A stretch of 64,000 nt of DNA from JACDAN01 sp963801855 (GTDB lineage Bacteria > Actinomycetota > Thermoleophilia > Gaiellales > Gaiellaceae): assembly GCA_963801855.1 (NCBI GenBank), contig CAWDGK010000002.1, positions 62,001 to 126,000 of the forward strand, given 5' to 3'. Of this stretch, positions 1-9,431 are shown piece by piece. Position 1 is the stretch's first letter. Each line of letters starts with the position of its first letter. Under the pieces are notes generated by a model. The model ran no database searches, was not told where the DNA came from, and was given only the letters and a program-made list of their open reading frames with translations. Both the position numbers and the translations under genes were made by a program.

Positions 1-680
1 ATCTCCGTGGGCGGATTCGTGCTCCAGCTCCCGCTCGCCGAGGTCCCGTCGCCGAAGTCGATCGACCAGCTCGCGATGTCGTTGTCGGGATCGCTGCTGC
101 TCGTTCCGCGGACGCTGACCGCGAACGCGAACACGCACGGCGAGGTCTCGCCGAGCGCTCCGCAGACCCAATGGAGGAGGCCCGAGTCCGAGCCGCCGTC
201 GTCCGGAATCTGGGTCGCGTTCGTCCAGTCGGTTCGTGGAGCCGCGTGCTGGCAGGCGAGCCCTCCGAAGGAGAAGTCGAAGCAGTGCCCGATCGTCTGG
301 TCGACCGGCGGGGTCTTGAGCTCCAGCAGCGCTGTCGGCGGGCGGTTTTCCTGCCTACAGTCGAACCGCTCGCGGGTCCAGCCGGACTTGACGATCGCGA
401 AGTCGATTTCGTCGCCGGCGGCGCCGTCGAGTGAGTAGACGGGGCTGTTGACGGTCTCGTCCTTGACGACGCGCCCATCGGCGTAGGTGATCTCGACGTA
501 CGAGATGTCCCGGTCCAGCTGGAGATAGACCTTGGTCGCGTGGGAGGTCAAGTCGCGGCAGCCGTCGGCGAAGGACCCGGTGATCGTCGCGGGGCCGCGA
601 CTGGCTTCGGCAAGGCCTGCCGAGGCAAGCGTCGCCACGAGCACGAGGGCAAGCGCAATCGAACCGAATCCAGACCTCAT
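1..680 (-). CDS. secreted PKD-domain protein (3' end beyond window)
   Basis: An ATG at 680 opens a frame that runs off the left edge without a stop (226 codons visible). Residues 1-26 form a signal peptide (short basic start, alanine/leucine/valine-rich core, then AEASRG). The next ~140 residues contain six cysteines (DGCRD, FDCRQ, GHCFD, LACQH, WVCGA, SPCVF), which suggests disulfides in an exported protein. Near the visible end, DPDND followed by WSIDFGDG matches the start of a PKD-type beta-sandwich. PKD domains usually mediate surface or polymer contacts; the ligand cannot be told. It is transcribed away from the Liv operon-like block on the same strand, with 60 bases between. Confidence 0.7.
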   Translation of the reverse strand, partial: MRSGFGSIALALVLVATLASAGLAEASRGPATITGSFADGCRDLTSHATKVYLQLDRDISYVEITYADGRVVKDETVNSPVYSLDGAAGDEIDFAIVKSGWTRERFDCRQENRPPTALLELKTPPVDQTIGHCFDFSFGGLACQHAAPRTDWTNATQIPDDGGSDSGLLHWVCGALGETSPCVFAFAVSVRGTSSSDPDNDIASWSIDFGDGTSASGSWSTNPPTE

Positions 681-740
681 CACGACTCCTTCCTCATCGA
701 GCTGATCACTTAGTCAAATGACTAAGGCATTCAACTAGAT

Positions 741-1804
741 TCAGAAGCGCGCGTCAAGCTTCAGGCGGCGCCACACGCCGCGTAGCGCGTCGAGCAGTGC
801 GGGCAGCAGGCCGCTCGGGAAGAAAAGCATGACGACGATCAGGATCACGACCGAAGACACCGAGCGAGAGGACGCTCGGCGCCTGTGGGGGCAGGTCCCA
901 GCCGAGCAGTGTCTCTCGTGCGTCCCGAGGTCGCGCAGCCTGTGCTCGAGACACAGGATCGCGACGGTGCCGACGACGGCGCCGTAGACGTTGCCGAGCC
1001 CGCCGACCGCGACCATGACCACGAACTGGAGGCTGAGGACGATGGACGAAGTCCTCGGGGCCGAGGAACTGCGCGAAGAACGCGAAGAGGCCGCCGGCGA
1101 GGCCGGCGAGCGCTGCGGCGAGGACGAAGAGGCGCAGCTTGTAGATGGCGACGCTGACGCCCGCGGCCGCGGCGGCGGGCTCGCTGGTCGGCGATCGCCT
1201 GCAGGGCGCGGCCGGCGCGCGAGTGGACGAGGTTCGCCGACAGCAGGAGCGCGACGGCGACCATGGCCCCACACGACGGCGGCGTGGGTGGCGCCGCTGA
1301 TCGAGTGGCCGAAGATCTCGAGCGGCTTCGCGACCGTGACGCCGTACTGGCCGCCCGTGAACCGGTCCTGCGCGTAGAGCAGCGACAGCATGATCAGGTG
1401 GAAGGCGAGCGTCGCGAACGCGAGGTAGTGCCCGCGGAGGCGTAGGAGCGGCACACCGATGACCGCGGCGACGACGGCGGTCACGACGGGGGCGGCGGCG
1501 AGCGGCGGCGAGCGGCGTCGATGCCGGCCTCGAGGTCGACGAGACGCGTGTCGGGGTCGAGCCCGACGGTGAGCAGGCCCGACGTGTAGGCGCCGATCAG
1601 GAAGAACGCTCCCTGCCCGAGCGAGACCTGTCCGGCGAAGCCCATGAGCAGGGTGAGCCCGACGGTGACGAGCGTGTAGAGGCCCATGCGGTCGTAGAGG
1701 GCGAGGTCGAGCTGCGACAGCTGGAACGGCAGCCAGCAGGCGAACGCGGCTGCGGCGAGGAGCAGCGTCAGCCGCGCGGGGCCCGCGAGGCGCGACCCGG
1801 TCAC
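741..1804 (-). CDS. livM: branched-chain amino acid-type ABC transporter permease LivM (frame-broken)
   Basis: Inner-membrane permease of an HAAT-family importer. The GTG start at 1804 overlaps the livH stop by four bases (GTGA). The start frame carries GLTLLMGFAGQVSLGQGAFF, and the family hallmark RLRGHYLAFATLAFH follows in a second frame. NLVHSRAGRALQAI, then VSVAIYKLRLFVLAA, then VVMVAVGGLGNVYGAVVG and FPSGLLPAL continue in order but in alternating frames. I count shifts near 1490-1520, 1265, 1185, 1045 and 905. All expected LivM blocks are present in the right order and the total length (~350 codons) is normal, so the gene is probably intact in the cell and damaged in the assembly; true pseudogenisation cannot be excluded. 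Confidence 0.75.
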
Positions 1805-2649
1805 ACCGCCAGCTCCTTCCGGGAGCGCCAGCCGATCAGCACGAGCATCGACGACGAGCGCGATCGTGAGGTTGTACTGCGGGTCGACGTAGCCGACGAC
1901 GAGCTGCTCGACGATCCCGAGCGCGTAGCCGCCGAGCAGCGCGAGCCGGATCGAGGCGAAGCCTCCGAAGACCGCGGCGGCGAAGCCGTTGATCGTCAGC
2001 GCGAGGTCGGCGTTGTAGACGACCGGGACGGTCGGCGCGAGCAGGGCGCCGCCGAGGGCGCAGAGCGCAGCCGGCGACGGCGAATGCGATCACGGCGATC
2101 GAGCGGACGTTCAGGCCGACGAGCTCGGCGGCGCGCGGCGAGTCGGCCGACGCGACGAGGGCCTGCCCGACGATCGTGCGCCGGAGGAAGAAGGTGAGAC
2201 CGACCGCCGCCACGATCGCGACGGCCGCGATCAGCACGTACTGCGGCTGGACGAGGACGCCGCCGACGTCCCAGGCGTGCTCGGAGATGCCGGCGTAGGA
2301 GCGCGGGACCTCGCCGAAGGTCGCGAGCAGGACGCCTCGGCGGTGAGCGCGATGCCGACGGTGATGACGAGGCTCGCGAGGTGCGTCGTGCGGCCCCGGA
2401 TGCCCGACGGCGATCGACCGCCGTGACCGTCGCGAGCAGAGCAGCAGGACGGCGGCGACGATCGCCAGCACCAGCGGCATGTGCTGCTGGAGCTCGAACG
2501 TGAACAGGCCGCCGAGGACCGCGAAGACGCCCTGGGCGAAGTTGACGATCCCGGTCGTCCGGTAGACGAGCACGAGCGCGATCCCGACGATCCCGAAGAC
2601 GGAGCCGGTCGAGATGCCCGACGACGATCAGCTGCAGGAACGTCGTCAT
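1801..2649 (-). CDS. livH: branched-chain amino acid-type ABC transporter permease LivH (frame-broken)
   Basis: Second permease of the importer. ATG at 2649 overlaps the livF stop (ATGA). MTTFLQLIVVG starts the protein, a shift follows near 2615, and LVYRTTGIVNFAQGVFAVLGG is the LivH signature (N-F-A-Q-G). FLRRTIVGQALVASADS and AAELVGLNVRSIAVIAFAVAG are the usual cytoplasmic loop and next helix. Further shifts lie near 2430, 2330, 2070 and 1850. The proper C-terminus (RSRKELAV) is recovered in the third frame and ends at 1801, overlapping livM. Length when joined (~280 residues) is normal for LivH. Confidence 0.75.
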
Positions 2650-3424
2650 GCGCGCAGCCCCGAGCCGTCGCCGAGGTAGGCGCTGCGCACCTCGGGCCGT
2701 CGCTCGAGCTCCGAGCTCGGCCCCTCGACTGCGATCCGTCCCGTCTCGAGCACGTACGCCCGCTCGCAGAGCCCGAACGCCAGCAGCGCGTTCTGGTCGA
2801 CGAGCAGGATCGCGACGCCCTCCTCGTCGTTCAGGCGGACGAGGAACTCGACGAGTTGGTCGACGACGAGCGGGGCGAGGCCGAGCGAGAGCTCGTCGAT
2901 CGCGAGCACGCGTGGCTCGGCCATCAGGGCCCGGCCGATCGCGACCATCTGCTGCTCGCCGCCGGACGTGCGCCCGGCCGGTCGCTCGCGCAGCTCCGCG
3001 CAGCTTCGGCAGCAGTGTGTAGACCCGTTCGAGCCGCTCCCGCACCTCCGGCTTGTGGCGGACGTAGCGGAGCGTGGAGGAGACGATCTCGAGGCTGAAG
3101 AATCGGCCGTACGCGCCGAGCAGCAGGTTGGCCTCGACCGGGCAGCGTCGCAAAGACGTGCCGCCCTTCGGGCACCTGGCTGACACCGCGCCGGACGACG
3201 ACGGCCGGGGTCGCTCCCGTCACGTCGTCGCCGTCGATGCGGACGCGACCGGAGGCCGGACGGACGACTCCGCACGCGGCGTTCAGCAGCGAGCTCTTGC
3301 CGGCTCCGTTCGGGCCGATCAGCGCCACGCGCTCCTCGGGGTCGACGCGCAGCGAGACGCCGTCGACCGCGACCGCCTCGCCGTAGCGGACGACGAGGTC
3401 CTCGACCTCGAGCAGCGCCGTCAC
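2646..3424 (-). CDS. livF: branched-chain amino acid-type ABC transporter ATPase LivF (frame-broken)
   Basis: Cytoplasmic ATPase. The GTG start at 3424 overlaps the livG stop as GTGA. EVEDLVVRYGEAVAVDGVSL is followed by Walker A GPNGAGKSS and, after a shift near 3155, by GAYGRF. After a second shift near 3000 come the ABC signature region TSGGEQQMVAIGRALM and the Walker B-like VLAIDELSLGLAPLVV, where LDE is replaced by IDE. It ends AYLGDGSGLRA, and its stop overlaps the livH start. Placement and order G-F-H-M are those of classical liv operons. Confidence 0.75.
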
Positions 3425-4208
3425 AGCGTCGCCGATCCCAGGTACGCCTCGATGACGCGCGCGTCCTCGCGCACCTCGGCGGGCGTGCCGTCGGCGATCA
3501 CCCGGCCGCGGTCGAGCACGATGACGCGGTCGGCGAGCGAGCCGACGAACTGCATGTCGTGCTCGACGAGCACCTGGGTGAGACCGCGTTCGCTTCAGGT
3601 CGTTGAACGCCGCGACGAGCTGCGCCTTCTCGGCGCCGCGCAGCCCGGCGGCCGGCTCGTCGAGCAGGAGCACGCTCGGCCGCTGCGCGAGCACGCGCGC
3701 GACCGCGAGCAGGCGCAGCTGGCCGAGCGGCAGCGCGCCGGCCGGAACGCGGGCGCGGTCGGCGAGACCGACGAGCTCGAGCGCCTCGTGCGCGGCCGCT
3801 GCGGGCCCGCCGCTCCTCGCGCCATTGCCACGGCGGCCGCAGCATTCCTTCGAGCAGCCCGGTGCGCGTCCAGCGGTGGCAGCCGATCATCGCGTTGCCG
3901 AGGACGTCGAGCGTTCCGATCGCGCGCGTGGTCTGGAAGACGGTGCCGAGACCCGCGTCGGCGCGCCGGTGCGCCGTCCAGCGGGTCACGTCGGCGCCCG
4001 TCGACGACGCACGCGGCCCGGTCGAGGCGGAGGAAGCCGGAGATGCAACCGAGCAGCGTCGACTTCCCGCTCCGTTCGGGCCGATCAGGCACGTGAGCGA
4101 GCCCCGGTGCGATGCGGACGGTGACGTCGTCGACGGCGGCGACGGCGCCGAAGGACTTGCCGACGCCGCGACTTCGCACGCGGCGCCGGTCGCTCCTGCT
4201 TCCGTCAT
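3421..4208 (-). CDS. livG: branched-chain amino acid-type ABC transporter ATPase LivG (frame-broken)
   Basis: First ATPase gene after the binding-protein gene; ATG at 4208. Joined frames give VGKSFGAVAAVDDVTVRIAPG, then SLTCLIGPNGAG and KSTLLGCISGFL (Walker A split by a shift near 4065), GLGTVFQTTRAIGTLDVLGN (Q-loop), then RPSVLLLDEPAAGL (Walker B) and VLVEHDMQFVGSLADRVIVL (switch His). The C-terminus EAYLGSATL ends at 3421. Shifts lie near 4165, 4100, 4065, 4010, 3830, 3700 and 3595, the densest cluster in the window. All motifs are present in order. Confidence 0.72.
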
Positions 4209-4239
4209 TCAGTCCGCACCGTTACCGGCTCTGTCCTCC

Positions 4240-5416
4240 TCAGCCCTTGGTGAACGCCGTGCCGAACAGGGGCGTCGGCTTGCACGAGGTGATCCGTCCG
4301 GCCCACATGCTCGGCAGCTGGATCCCGCTGTGGTTCGTGCGCGAGAAGTAGAGCCTGCCGCCGGGCGTCGGCAGCCCGCGGATCTTCGTCTCGAGCGCGG
4401 TGTTGATCGCGGCCCGCGAGAAGCCGCCGCGCTCCATGGCTGCCTTGAACGCGTACAGCGCCGTGGAGGCGTCGACGTTGAAGACGGAGATCGGATGCTT
4501 GACGACCCGCTCCACGAGAGCCGCGGGCGCCCGGTTCGGGTTGCTCCTCGGCAGCGACCTCCAGACGTTGCCGAGGTAGCCGTTGACGAGCGCGCCGTTG
4601 ACGTCCGGACAGGTGCCCTGCGAGGAACTGCGGCGCGAGGTTGCCGCCCGTGAGGACGAGCCGCTGGGAGAGCTGGAGCTGCTGGAACTCCTTCACGATC
4701 GTGGCCGCGGCCGGAGTGACGGTCCAGAGCCACAGCGCCTGCGCGTTCGAGTTCTTGATCTGCGTCAGCTCGGCGGTGAAGCTCGTCGTCGTCGGCGCGA
4801 AGATCACGACTCCGGTGATCTCGAAGCCGTAGCGCGCGCGAGCGCCTGAACCTGTCCGACGCCGTCGCGGCCGAAGCCGCCGTTGTCGCCCATCAGCGCG
4901 ATCCGGCTGATCCCCTGCTTGCGGAGGTACTGCGCCATGTTGTACGCGTACAGCCGCGAGGTCGGCAGCGCGACGTAGACGTACGGCCGCGGCGGAGCGA
5001 CGATCGTCGTCGGCGGGGAGAGCGCGATGAACGGTATCCGTCCCTGCGTCGCGAGCGGGGCGGTGGCGACGGCGGCCGCGGCGTTCCCCGAGCCGAGGAT
5101 GCCGACGTACTTCGAGTCACCGACGAACCGTTGGACGTTCTGGACGCCCTGCGACGGGTTCGAGGCGTTGTCGAGCACGTCGACGACGATCCGGCGTCCC
5201 TTGATGCCACCGCGCGTGTTCCAGTACGCGACGAGCGCCTGGACCGTCTCGCGGTCGCCCTGGCCGACGACGGCCTGCGGGCCGGTCAGCGGCGTGTCCA
5301 TGCCGAGGTAGACCGTGCCTGTGAACGCGTCCTCCCTCGAGCTGAAGCCGGTCAGCAGCGGCAGCAGAGCCGCAACGCCCCAAGACCGTCAACGCAATCG
5401 CGAGCTTTCTGCTCAT
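4240..5416 (-). CDS. livK: periplasmic-type binding protein of the Liv-like importer (frame-broken)
   Basis: Solute-binding protein of the ANF-receptor/Leu-Ile-Val-binding family, probably exported. ATG at 5416 is preceded by a good SD (GAAGGAGA). The signal peptide MSRKLAIALTVLG is interrupted by a shift near 5360. TPLTGPQAVVGQGDRETVQA, VAYWNTRGGIKGRRI and VGILGSGNAAAAVATAP are typical of lobe I. IALMGDNGGFGRDGVGQ is the inter-lobe segment, and LWLWTVTPAAATIVKEFQQL lies in lobe II. Shifts fall near 5310-5360, 4830 and 4620. HAAT binding proteins take amino acids, amides, aromatic or other carboxylates, so the substrate is open; the neighbours hint at an acid that is later handled as a CoA ester. 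Confidence 0.72.
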
Positions 5417-5560
5417 GGTCTCTCCTTCGTCGGGGACGTCCGATTCTTGTCTCCGGAACTGTAGAGCGTCAGAGCCCCCAATGGAAGGGAGCCTGATATT
5501 TCTTTACGTTCCGAACCACGCGCCGGCGAGCGCTTCGATTGCCCGCTTCTGCTGTCACTG

Positions 5561-5632
5561 TCAGGTACTGGATCAATCTCAGCCTCATGTTGACTATCAG
5601 GTAGGTTGATACTAAGCTCGACTCATACCTGA
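5561..5632. promoter_or_regulatory. divergent control region with three TCAGGTA elements (putative MarR operator)
   Basis: Between livK (start 5416) and the DUF6351 gene (start 5677). TCAGGTA occurs at 5561, 5597 (in TCAGGTAGGTTGA) and inverted at 5626-5632 (TACCTGA). The 5597-5609 copy matches 10 of 13 bases of the palindrome before the SDR gene at 8562. A weak promoter for the plus strand fits TTGACT (5590-5595), 17 bases, TAAGCT (5613-5618), so the central element would lie in the promoter spacer. Function is inferred from sequence only. Confidence 0.5.
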
Positions 5633-5676
5633 CCCGATGGGGATCGGTGGGTCTAAATGCGAGGGAGGAGTTAGCG

Positions 5677-7896
5677 ATGATGCATCTCCGGTCTCGGCGA
5701 CGAAGCCGAGTCGTGCTAGGCATCGCCGTGGGCGCGGTTGCCGCCCTGTCTCTGAGCGGCGGCGCTTCGTCGTCCGGACCGGGAAGCGGCGTCGGCGAGA
5801 TCGATGTCCTGTCGAGCCGCGCTGACTCGATCTCGGGCGGTGACGCACTGGTGTCCATCGATCTGCTCGCAAACGCCCAGACCGCTCGGGTCAAGCTCAA
5901 CGGGGTTGACATCACGAGCTCGTTCGCGGTGCGCGACAACGGCAAGTTCGAGGGACTCGTGACAGGCCTAGTCGAAGGGAACAATCTCCTCCACGTGATG
6001 CCCACGAACGGCAGCGGGCGGTCGATCAGAATCAAGAATCATCCGATCGGCGGGCCCGTCTTCTCCGGTCCGCAGGTCCAGCCGTGGCTCTGCCGGACCC
6101 AGAACCAAACGAACCCCACGCTCGGCCCGTCGAGCGACGCGCAGTGTAATGCGCCGACGAAGGTCGAGCTCTTCTACCGCAATCTCTCGACCCCGGCCCA
6201 GTTCGTCGTGTACGACCCAGCGAACCCCCCGGCGCCCGGACTCATTCAGCAGACGACGACCGACCAGGGCAAGACCGTTCCGTTCATCGTGGAGCGGGTC
6301 ACCGGGACGGCCAACCGCGGCATCTACCAGTTCGCCCTGCTCGTCGACCCGACGAAGCCGGCGTCCCCCTGGACCGAGCAGCCGTGGAACCACAAGTACG
6401 TCAACTCGTTCGGCGGCGCCTGCAGCGTCAACTACCAGCAACCGACGGTCGGAAACCAGCTCGGCAACGCGAACCTGCTCGGCCGGGGCTTCGCGGTCGG
6501 GACGTCGAGCCTGAACACGTACGGCAACCAGTGCAACGACATCATCTCCGCCGAGGCGCTGATGATGACGAAGGAGATCCTCACAGAACGGCACGGCCCG
6601 ATCCGGTACACGATCGGCAACGGCGGATCGGCCGGGACGATGCAGCAGCACCTGATCACCGAGGCCTATCCAGGGCTGCTCAACGGGATCGCGACCTCGC
6701 TCCTGTACGAGGACCACTGGTACCAGGTGCTCGGATCGTCGGATTGCATCCTGCTCTGGCGGTACTTCGGGCTGCCGAACGCGGCACCCCCCTTCATCGG
6801 TGTCTACCCGCCCGGTCTTCTGGGACCCCCCAACGCGCTGTTCCCGACGGCGGCTGATCGTCAGAAGGTGTGGGGCTCCAACCCAGCGGCGCCGGACAAC
6901 CTGTGCGGGACGAAGATCGGCTTCACCATCACCGAGCTCGTCGCCGACCACCCGTTTGGATGCTCTGGCCCCGCCGAGCCCCCGCTGTGGCGCTGGCATG
7001 CCGTGAACAACCCGATGGGGACCCGATGTACGAGCCAGGACTACGCGAGAAACCTCTTCGGGGTGGACCCGGATACCGGGAAGGCGCCGACGCCCGTCGC
7101 AAACGAGGGCGTGCAGTACGGGCTGAAGGCACTTCTCAACGGCACGCTTACCGCGGAGCAGTTCGTCGACGCGAACCACCGGATCGGCAGCCTCGACATC
7201 GACGGTGTCTGGCAGCCGCAGCGGTCTCCCGGCGACGCCCGGGCGGTCGCGGACCTCTACCGGACCGGTCGCTTCGTCAGCGGTCGTGGCACTGCGAGTG
7301 TCGCCGAGATCGAGTTGAGGAACAACACCACCGACACGGGCTTCCACCCGCCGTTCCACACCTTCACCTACCGCGCTCGCGTCGATCGTGCCAACGGCAA
7401 CCACGACACGCACGTGGCCTGGGTCGTCCCGGCGACCGGCGCTGGGACGCCGCCCGATCAGGTCCTCACCATCGACAAGTGGCTCGCGGCGGTCGAAGCC
7501 GACACGAGTAACGCCACGCTCGAGGAGAAGCTGGTCGCGAACAAGCCGGCAGAGGCAGTGGACACGTGCTTCCGGGCCGGTGGCATCACCCAGGACGTCA
7601 TGTGCACCGATCCGGCGACCGGCGTGCCCGGATGGCAGTACTACGGCAATCCGCGGCTTCAGGCGGGCGGCAACTTCACGCTCGACCACTTCCAGTGCCG
7701 GAGGAAGCGGCTGGACCCTGCCGACTACCCCGTGTCGTTCACCGCCGACCAGTGGGTGCGGCTGATGCAGGCGTTCCCGACGGGTGTGTGCGACTACACG
7801 AAGACTCCCGTCGGGTATCGGCCTTCGATCCCGTGGCTGACCTTCGCCGACGGTCCGCACGGCACCCCTCTGGATCGTCCCGGTAAGGGCAAGTAA
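5677..7896 (+). CDS. secreted DUF6351-type protein, possible hydrolase
   Basis: An unbroken frame of ~739 residues. A GTG at 5647 is possible, but tandem ATGs at 5677/5680 lie six bases after GGGAGGAG and give a clean signal peptide (RRRSRVVLGIAVGAVAALSL). I recognise the overall pattern of actinobacterial DUF6351 proteins. IGNGGSAGTMQQHL near residue 315 resembles a serine-nucleophile elbow (G-x-S-x-G variant), and several HHP/HPPFHTF-like segments occur later, so an alpha/beta-hydrolase-related activity is possible but not shown. Many cysteines fit an exported protein. It stands divergent from the Liv importer and upstream of MarR-SDR-MaoC, so it may release or process the imported compound outside the cell. 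Confidence 0.65.
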   Translation: MMHLRSRRRSRVVLGIAVGAVAALSLSGGASSSGPGSGVGEIDVLSSRADSISGGDALVSIDLLANAQTARVKLNGVDITSSFAVRDNGKFEGLVTGLVEGNNLLHVMPTNGSGRSIRIKNHPIGGPVFSGPQVQPWLCRTQNQTNPTLGPSSDAQCNAPTKVELFYRNLSTPAQFVVYDPANPPAPGLIQQTTTDQGKTVPFIVERVTGTANRGIYQFALLVDPTKPASPWTEQPWNHKYVNSFGGACSVNYQQPTVGNQLGNANLLGRGFAVGTSSLNTYGNQCNDIISAEALMMTKEILTERHGPIRYTIGNGGSAGTMQQHLITEAYPGLLNGIATSLLYEDHWYQVLGSSDCILLWRYFGLPNAAPPFIGVYPPGLLGPPNALFPTAADRQKVWGSNPAAPDNLCGTKIGFTITELVADHPFGCSGPAEPPLWRWHAVNNPMGTRCTSQDYARNLFGVDPDTGKAPTPVANEGVQYGLKALLNGTLTAEQFVDANHRIGSLDIDGVWQPQRSPGDARAVADLYRTGRFVSGRGTASVAEIELRNNTTDTGFHPPFHTFTYRARVDRANGNHDTHVAWVVPATGAGTPPDQVLTIDKWLAAVEADTSNATLEEKLVANKPAEAVDTCFRAGGITQDVMCTDPATGVPGWQYYGNPRLQAGGNFTLDHFQCRRKRLDPADYPVSFTADQWVRLMQAFPTGVCDYTKTPVGYRPSIPWLTFADGPHGTPLDRPGKGK

Positions 7897-7922
7897 CAGC
7901 TGGCGAACGGTCCTGCTCCCGT

Positions 7923-7950
7923 ATGCGAGGCGCTTCCGGGCGCCTCGCAT
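7923..7950 (+). terminator. hairpin after the DUF6351 gene
   Basis: Perfect 11-base inverted repeat (ATGCGAGGCGC / GCGCCTCGCAT) with a six-base loop TTCCGG, 26 bases after the stop codon. No T-tract follows, as is common in high-GC actinobacteria. Confidence 0.65.
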
Positions 7951-8032
7951 GCGGGGCCCGCGGTTGATCGAAGCAGAGGGCAGACAGGATGGAACGTCGG
8001 ACTCGGACCGACCGCTATGCGATCATGAGCCC

Positions 8033-8548
8033 GTGACCAACCCCGCACATGTCGAGTTCGATGCGTACGACTCGGCAGAGCCGACGCCGCGGATCAGCTA
8101 CGTGGTCGCGCGGCTCGAGCGTGCTGTACGGCAGCTGATCAACGAGCGCGTCAGCCCTCACGGCCTCACGACGCTGCAGTACACGACGCTCAGCGTGCTC
8201 GGGCAACGCGGTGAGCTCTCGAACGCGCAGCTTGCCCGTCGCTCGTACATGACGCCGCAGGCGATGGGAGAGGTGATCGAAGCGTTGGAGACGAAGGGGT
8301 ACATCGTGCGGACTCGGCATCCGAGCCACCGTCGAGTGTTTCCCGCCGAGCTGACGCCGAAGGGGCGGAGGGTGCTCATGCAGTGCGATGCCGCGGTCGG
8401 GCAGATGGAAGAGGAGATGTTGCGGGACCTGACGGCCGAGCAGCGAGCCTGCTTGCTGGACGGGTTGATCACCGCGGTGCGCGCACTCCACGCCGGGTTC
8501 CCTCTGCGCTCGGAGCTGGCGACCTCGCCGGCCCGAGCGCGACGCTAG
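8033..8548 (+). CDS. MarR-family transcriptional regulator
   Basis: 171 residues from GTG 8033; an upstream start at 7949 would lie in the terminator hairpin and is unlikely. The winged helix is clear: ISYVVARLERAVRQLINERV (dimer helix), LTTLQYTTLSVLGQRGELSN, LARRSYMTPQAMGEVIEALE (recognition helix) and KGYIVRTRHPSHRRVFPAEL (wing). MarR proteins bind palindromes as dimers and leave DNA on binding a small acid or its CoA ester. It sits 52 bases before the SDR gene, with a 13-base palindrome between, and near the TCAGGTA elements at 5561-5632, so it is the probable regulator of the whole block. Confidence 0.85.
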   Translation: MTNPAHVEFDAYDSAEPTPRISYVVARLERAVRQLINERVSPHGLTTLQYTTLSVLGQRGELSNAQLARRSYMTPQAMGEVIEALETKGYIVRTRHPSHRRVFPAELTPKGRRVLMQCDAAVGQMEEEMLRDLTAEQRACLLDGLITAVRALHAGFPLRSELATSPARARR

Positions 8549-8561
8549 GCGGCATCGCGTA

Positions 8562-8574
8562 TCAGGTAACCTGA
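8562..8574. promoter_or_regulatory. palindrome TCAGGT-A-ACCTGA before the SDR gene (putative MarR operator)
   Basis: Perfect 6-base arms around one base, 27 bases upstream of the SDR start and 14 bases after the MarR stop. It shares the TCAGGTA half-site with the region before the DUF6351 gene. Size and symmetry fit a MarR dimer site. Confidence 0.6.
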
Positions 8575-8600
8575 GGCTCCCGGACGGAGGAGGAGCAAGG

Positions 8601-9431
8601 GTGGGAGTGCTGAGCGGGAAGGTCGCGATCGTTACAGGTTCCGCTCGCGGAATCGGCCGCGCGACGGCGGAGCTGCTCGCTGCCCACGGCGCTCGTGTGC
8701 TGATCAACGACCTCGACGAGGAGCTGGCCGCGCAGACCGCCGCGGAGATCGAAGGAGAGACGGCCGTCTTCGGTGGTGACCTGACGGCGGACGGGGTTCC
8801 CGACGCGCTCGTCCAGAGGGCGGTGGACGAGTTCGGTCAGCTCGACATCGTCGTCAACAACGCGGGCTACACCTGGGACGGCATGGCGCACAAGATGAAC
8901 GACGACCAGTTCCGGGCGATGCTCGAGATCCACACCGTCGTTCCGTTCAAGGTGCTGCGAGCGGCGGCTCCCTACCTCCGCGACGCCGGCAAGGCCGACA
9001 AGGAGGCGGGCCGGGAGGTGTTCCGCAAGGTCGTCAACGTCACGTCGATCTCCGGGACGCAGGGAAATGTCGGACAGGTGAACTACTCGGCGGCGAAAGC
9101 CGGGCTCGTCGGCCTGACGAAGACCCTGGCGCGCGAGTGGGGTGGGTTCAGGGTCAACGTCAACGCCGTTGCGTTCGGCTTCGTCGAGACCCGGATGACG
9201 GCGGCCTCCGGCGAGGGCGCGGAGACGTTCAGGCAAGGCGACGTCGAGATCCCGCTCGGGATCCCGGAGAAGATGCGCCAGCTGGCGCCGATGCTGATCC
9301 CCCTCGGCCGCCCCGCCACGCCTGCAGACGCAGCAGGCCCGATCTTCTTCCTCTGCACGCCGTGGTCGAACTTCGTGCACGGCCAGGTGATCACGGCGAG
9401 CGGCGGCCAGACGACCGGCATGACGACATGA
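8601..9431 (+). CDS. short-chain dehydrogenase/reductase (SDR)
   Basis: 276 residues, GTG 8601 preceded by GGAGGAGGAG. It has the cofactor motif TGSARGIG (residues 12-19), VNNAG (~86-90), a catalytic Ser (VTSISG) and YSAAK (Tyr/Lys). NDLDEE after beta-2 has an acidic residue, which favours NAD over NADP. The insert KADKEAGREVFRKVVNV is typical of 3-hydroxyacyl-CoA/steroid-type SDRs related to the dehydrogenase part of multifunctional enzyme 2. The stop overlaps the MaoC start (ATGA). Likely reaction: oxidation of a (3R)-hydroxyacyl-CoA; substrate unknown. Confidence 0.85.
   Translation: MGVLSGKVAIVTGSARGIGRATAELLAAHGARVLINDLDEELAAQTAAEIEGETAVFGGDLTADGVPDALVQRAVDEFGQLDIVVNNAGYTWDGMAHKMNDDQFRAMLEIHTVVPFKVLRAAAPYLRDAGKADKEAGREVFRKVVNVTSISGTQGNVGQVNYSAAKAGLVGLTKTLAREWGGFRVNVNAVAFGFVETRMTAASGEGAETFRQGDVEIPLGIPEKMRQLAPMLIPLGRPATPADAAGPIFFLCTPWSNFVHGQVITASGGQTTGMTT

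Noticed and set aside
741..4208. Calling livM, livH, livF and livG pseudogenes
   Set aside because: All conserved blocks are present in order with normal total lengths, and similar breaks hit essential-looking genes such as kdpA and kdpB, so assembly error is more likely than decay.
5968..7950. A 660-codon minus-strand frame opposite the DUF6351 gene
   Set aside because: Arginine/valine-rich shadow with no motif, signal or ribosome site; the plus-strand gene has all of these.
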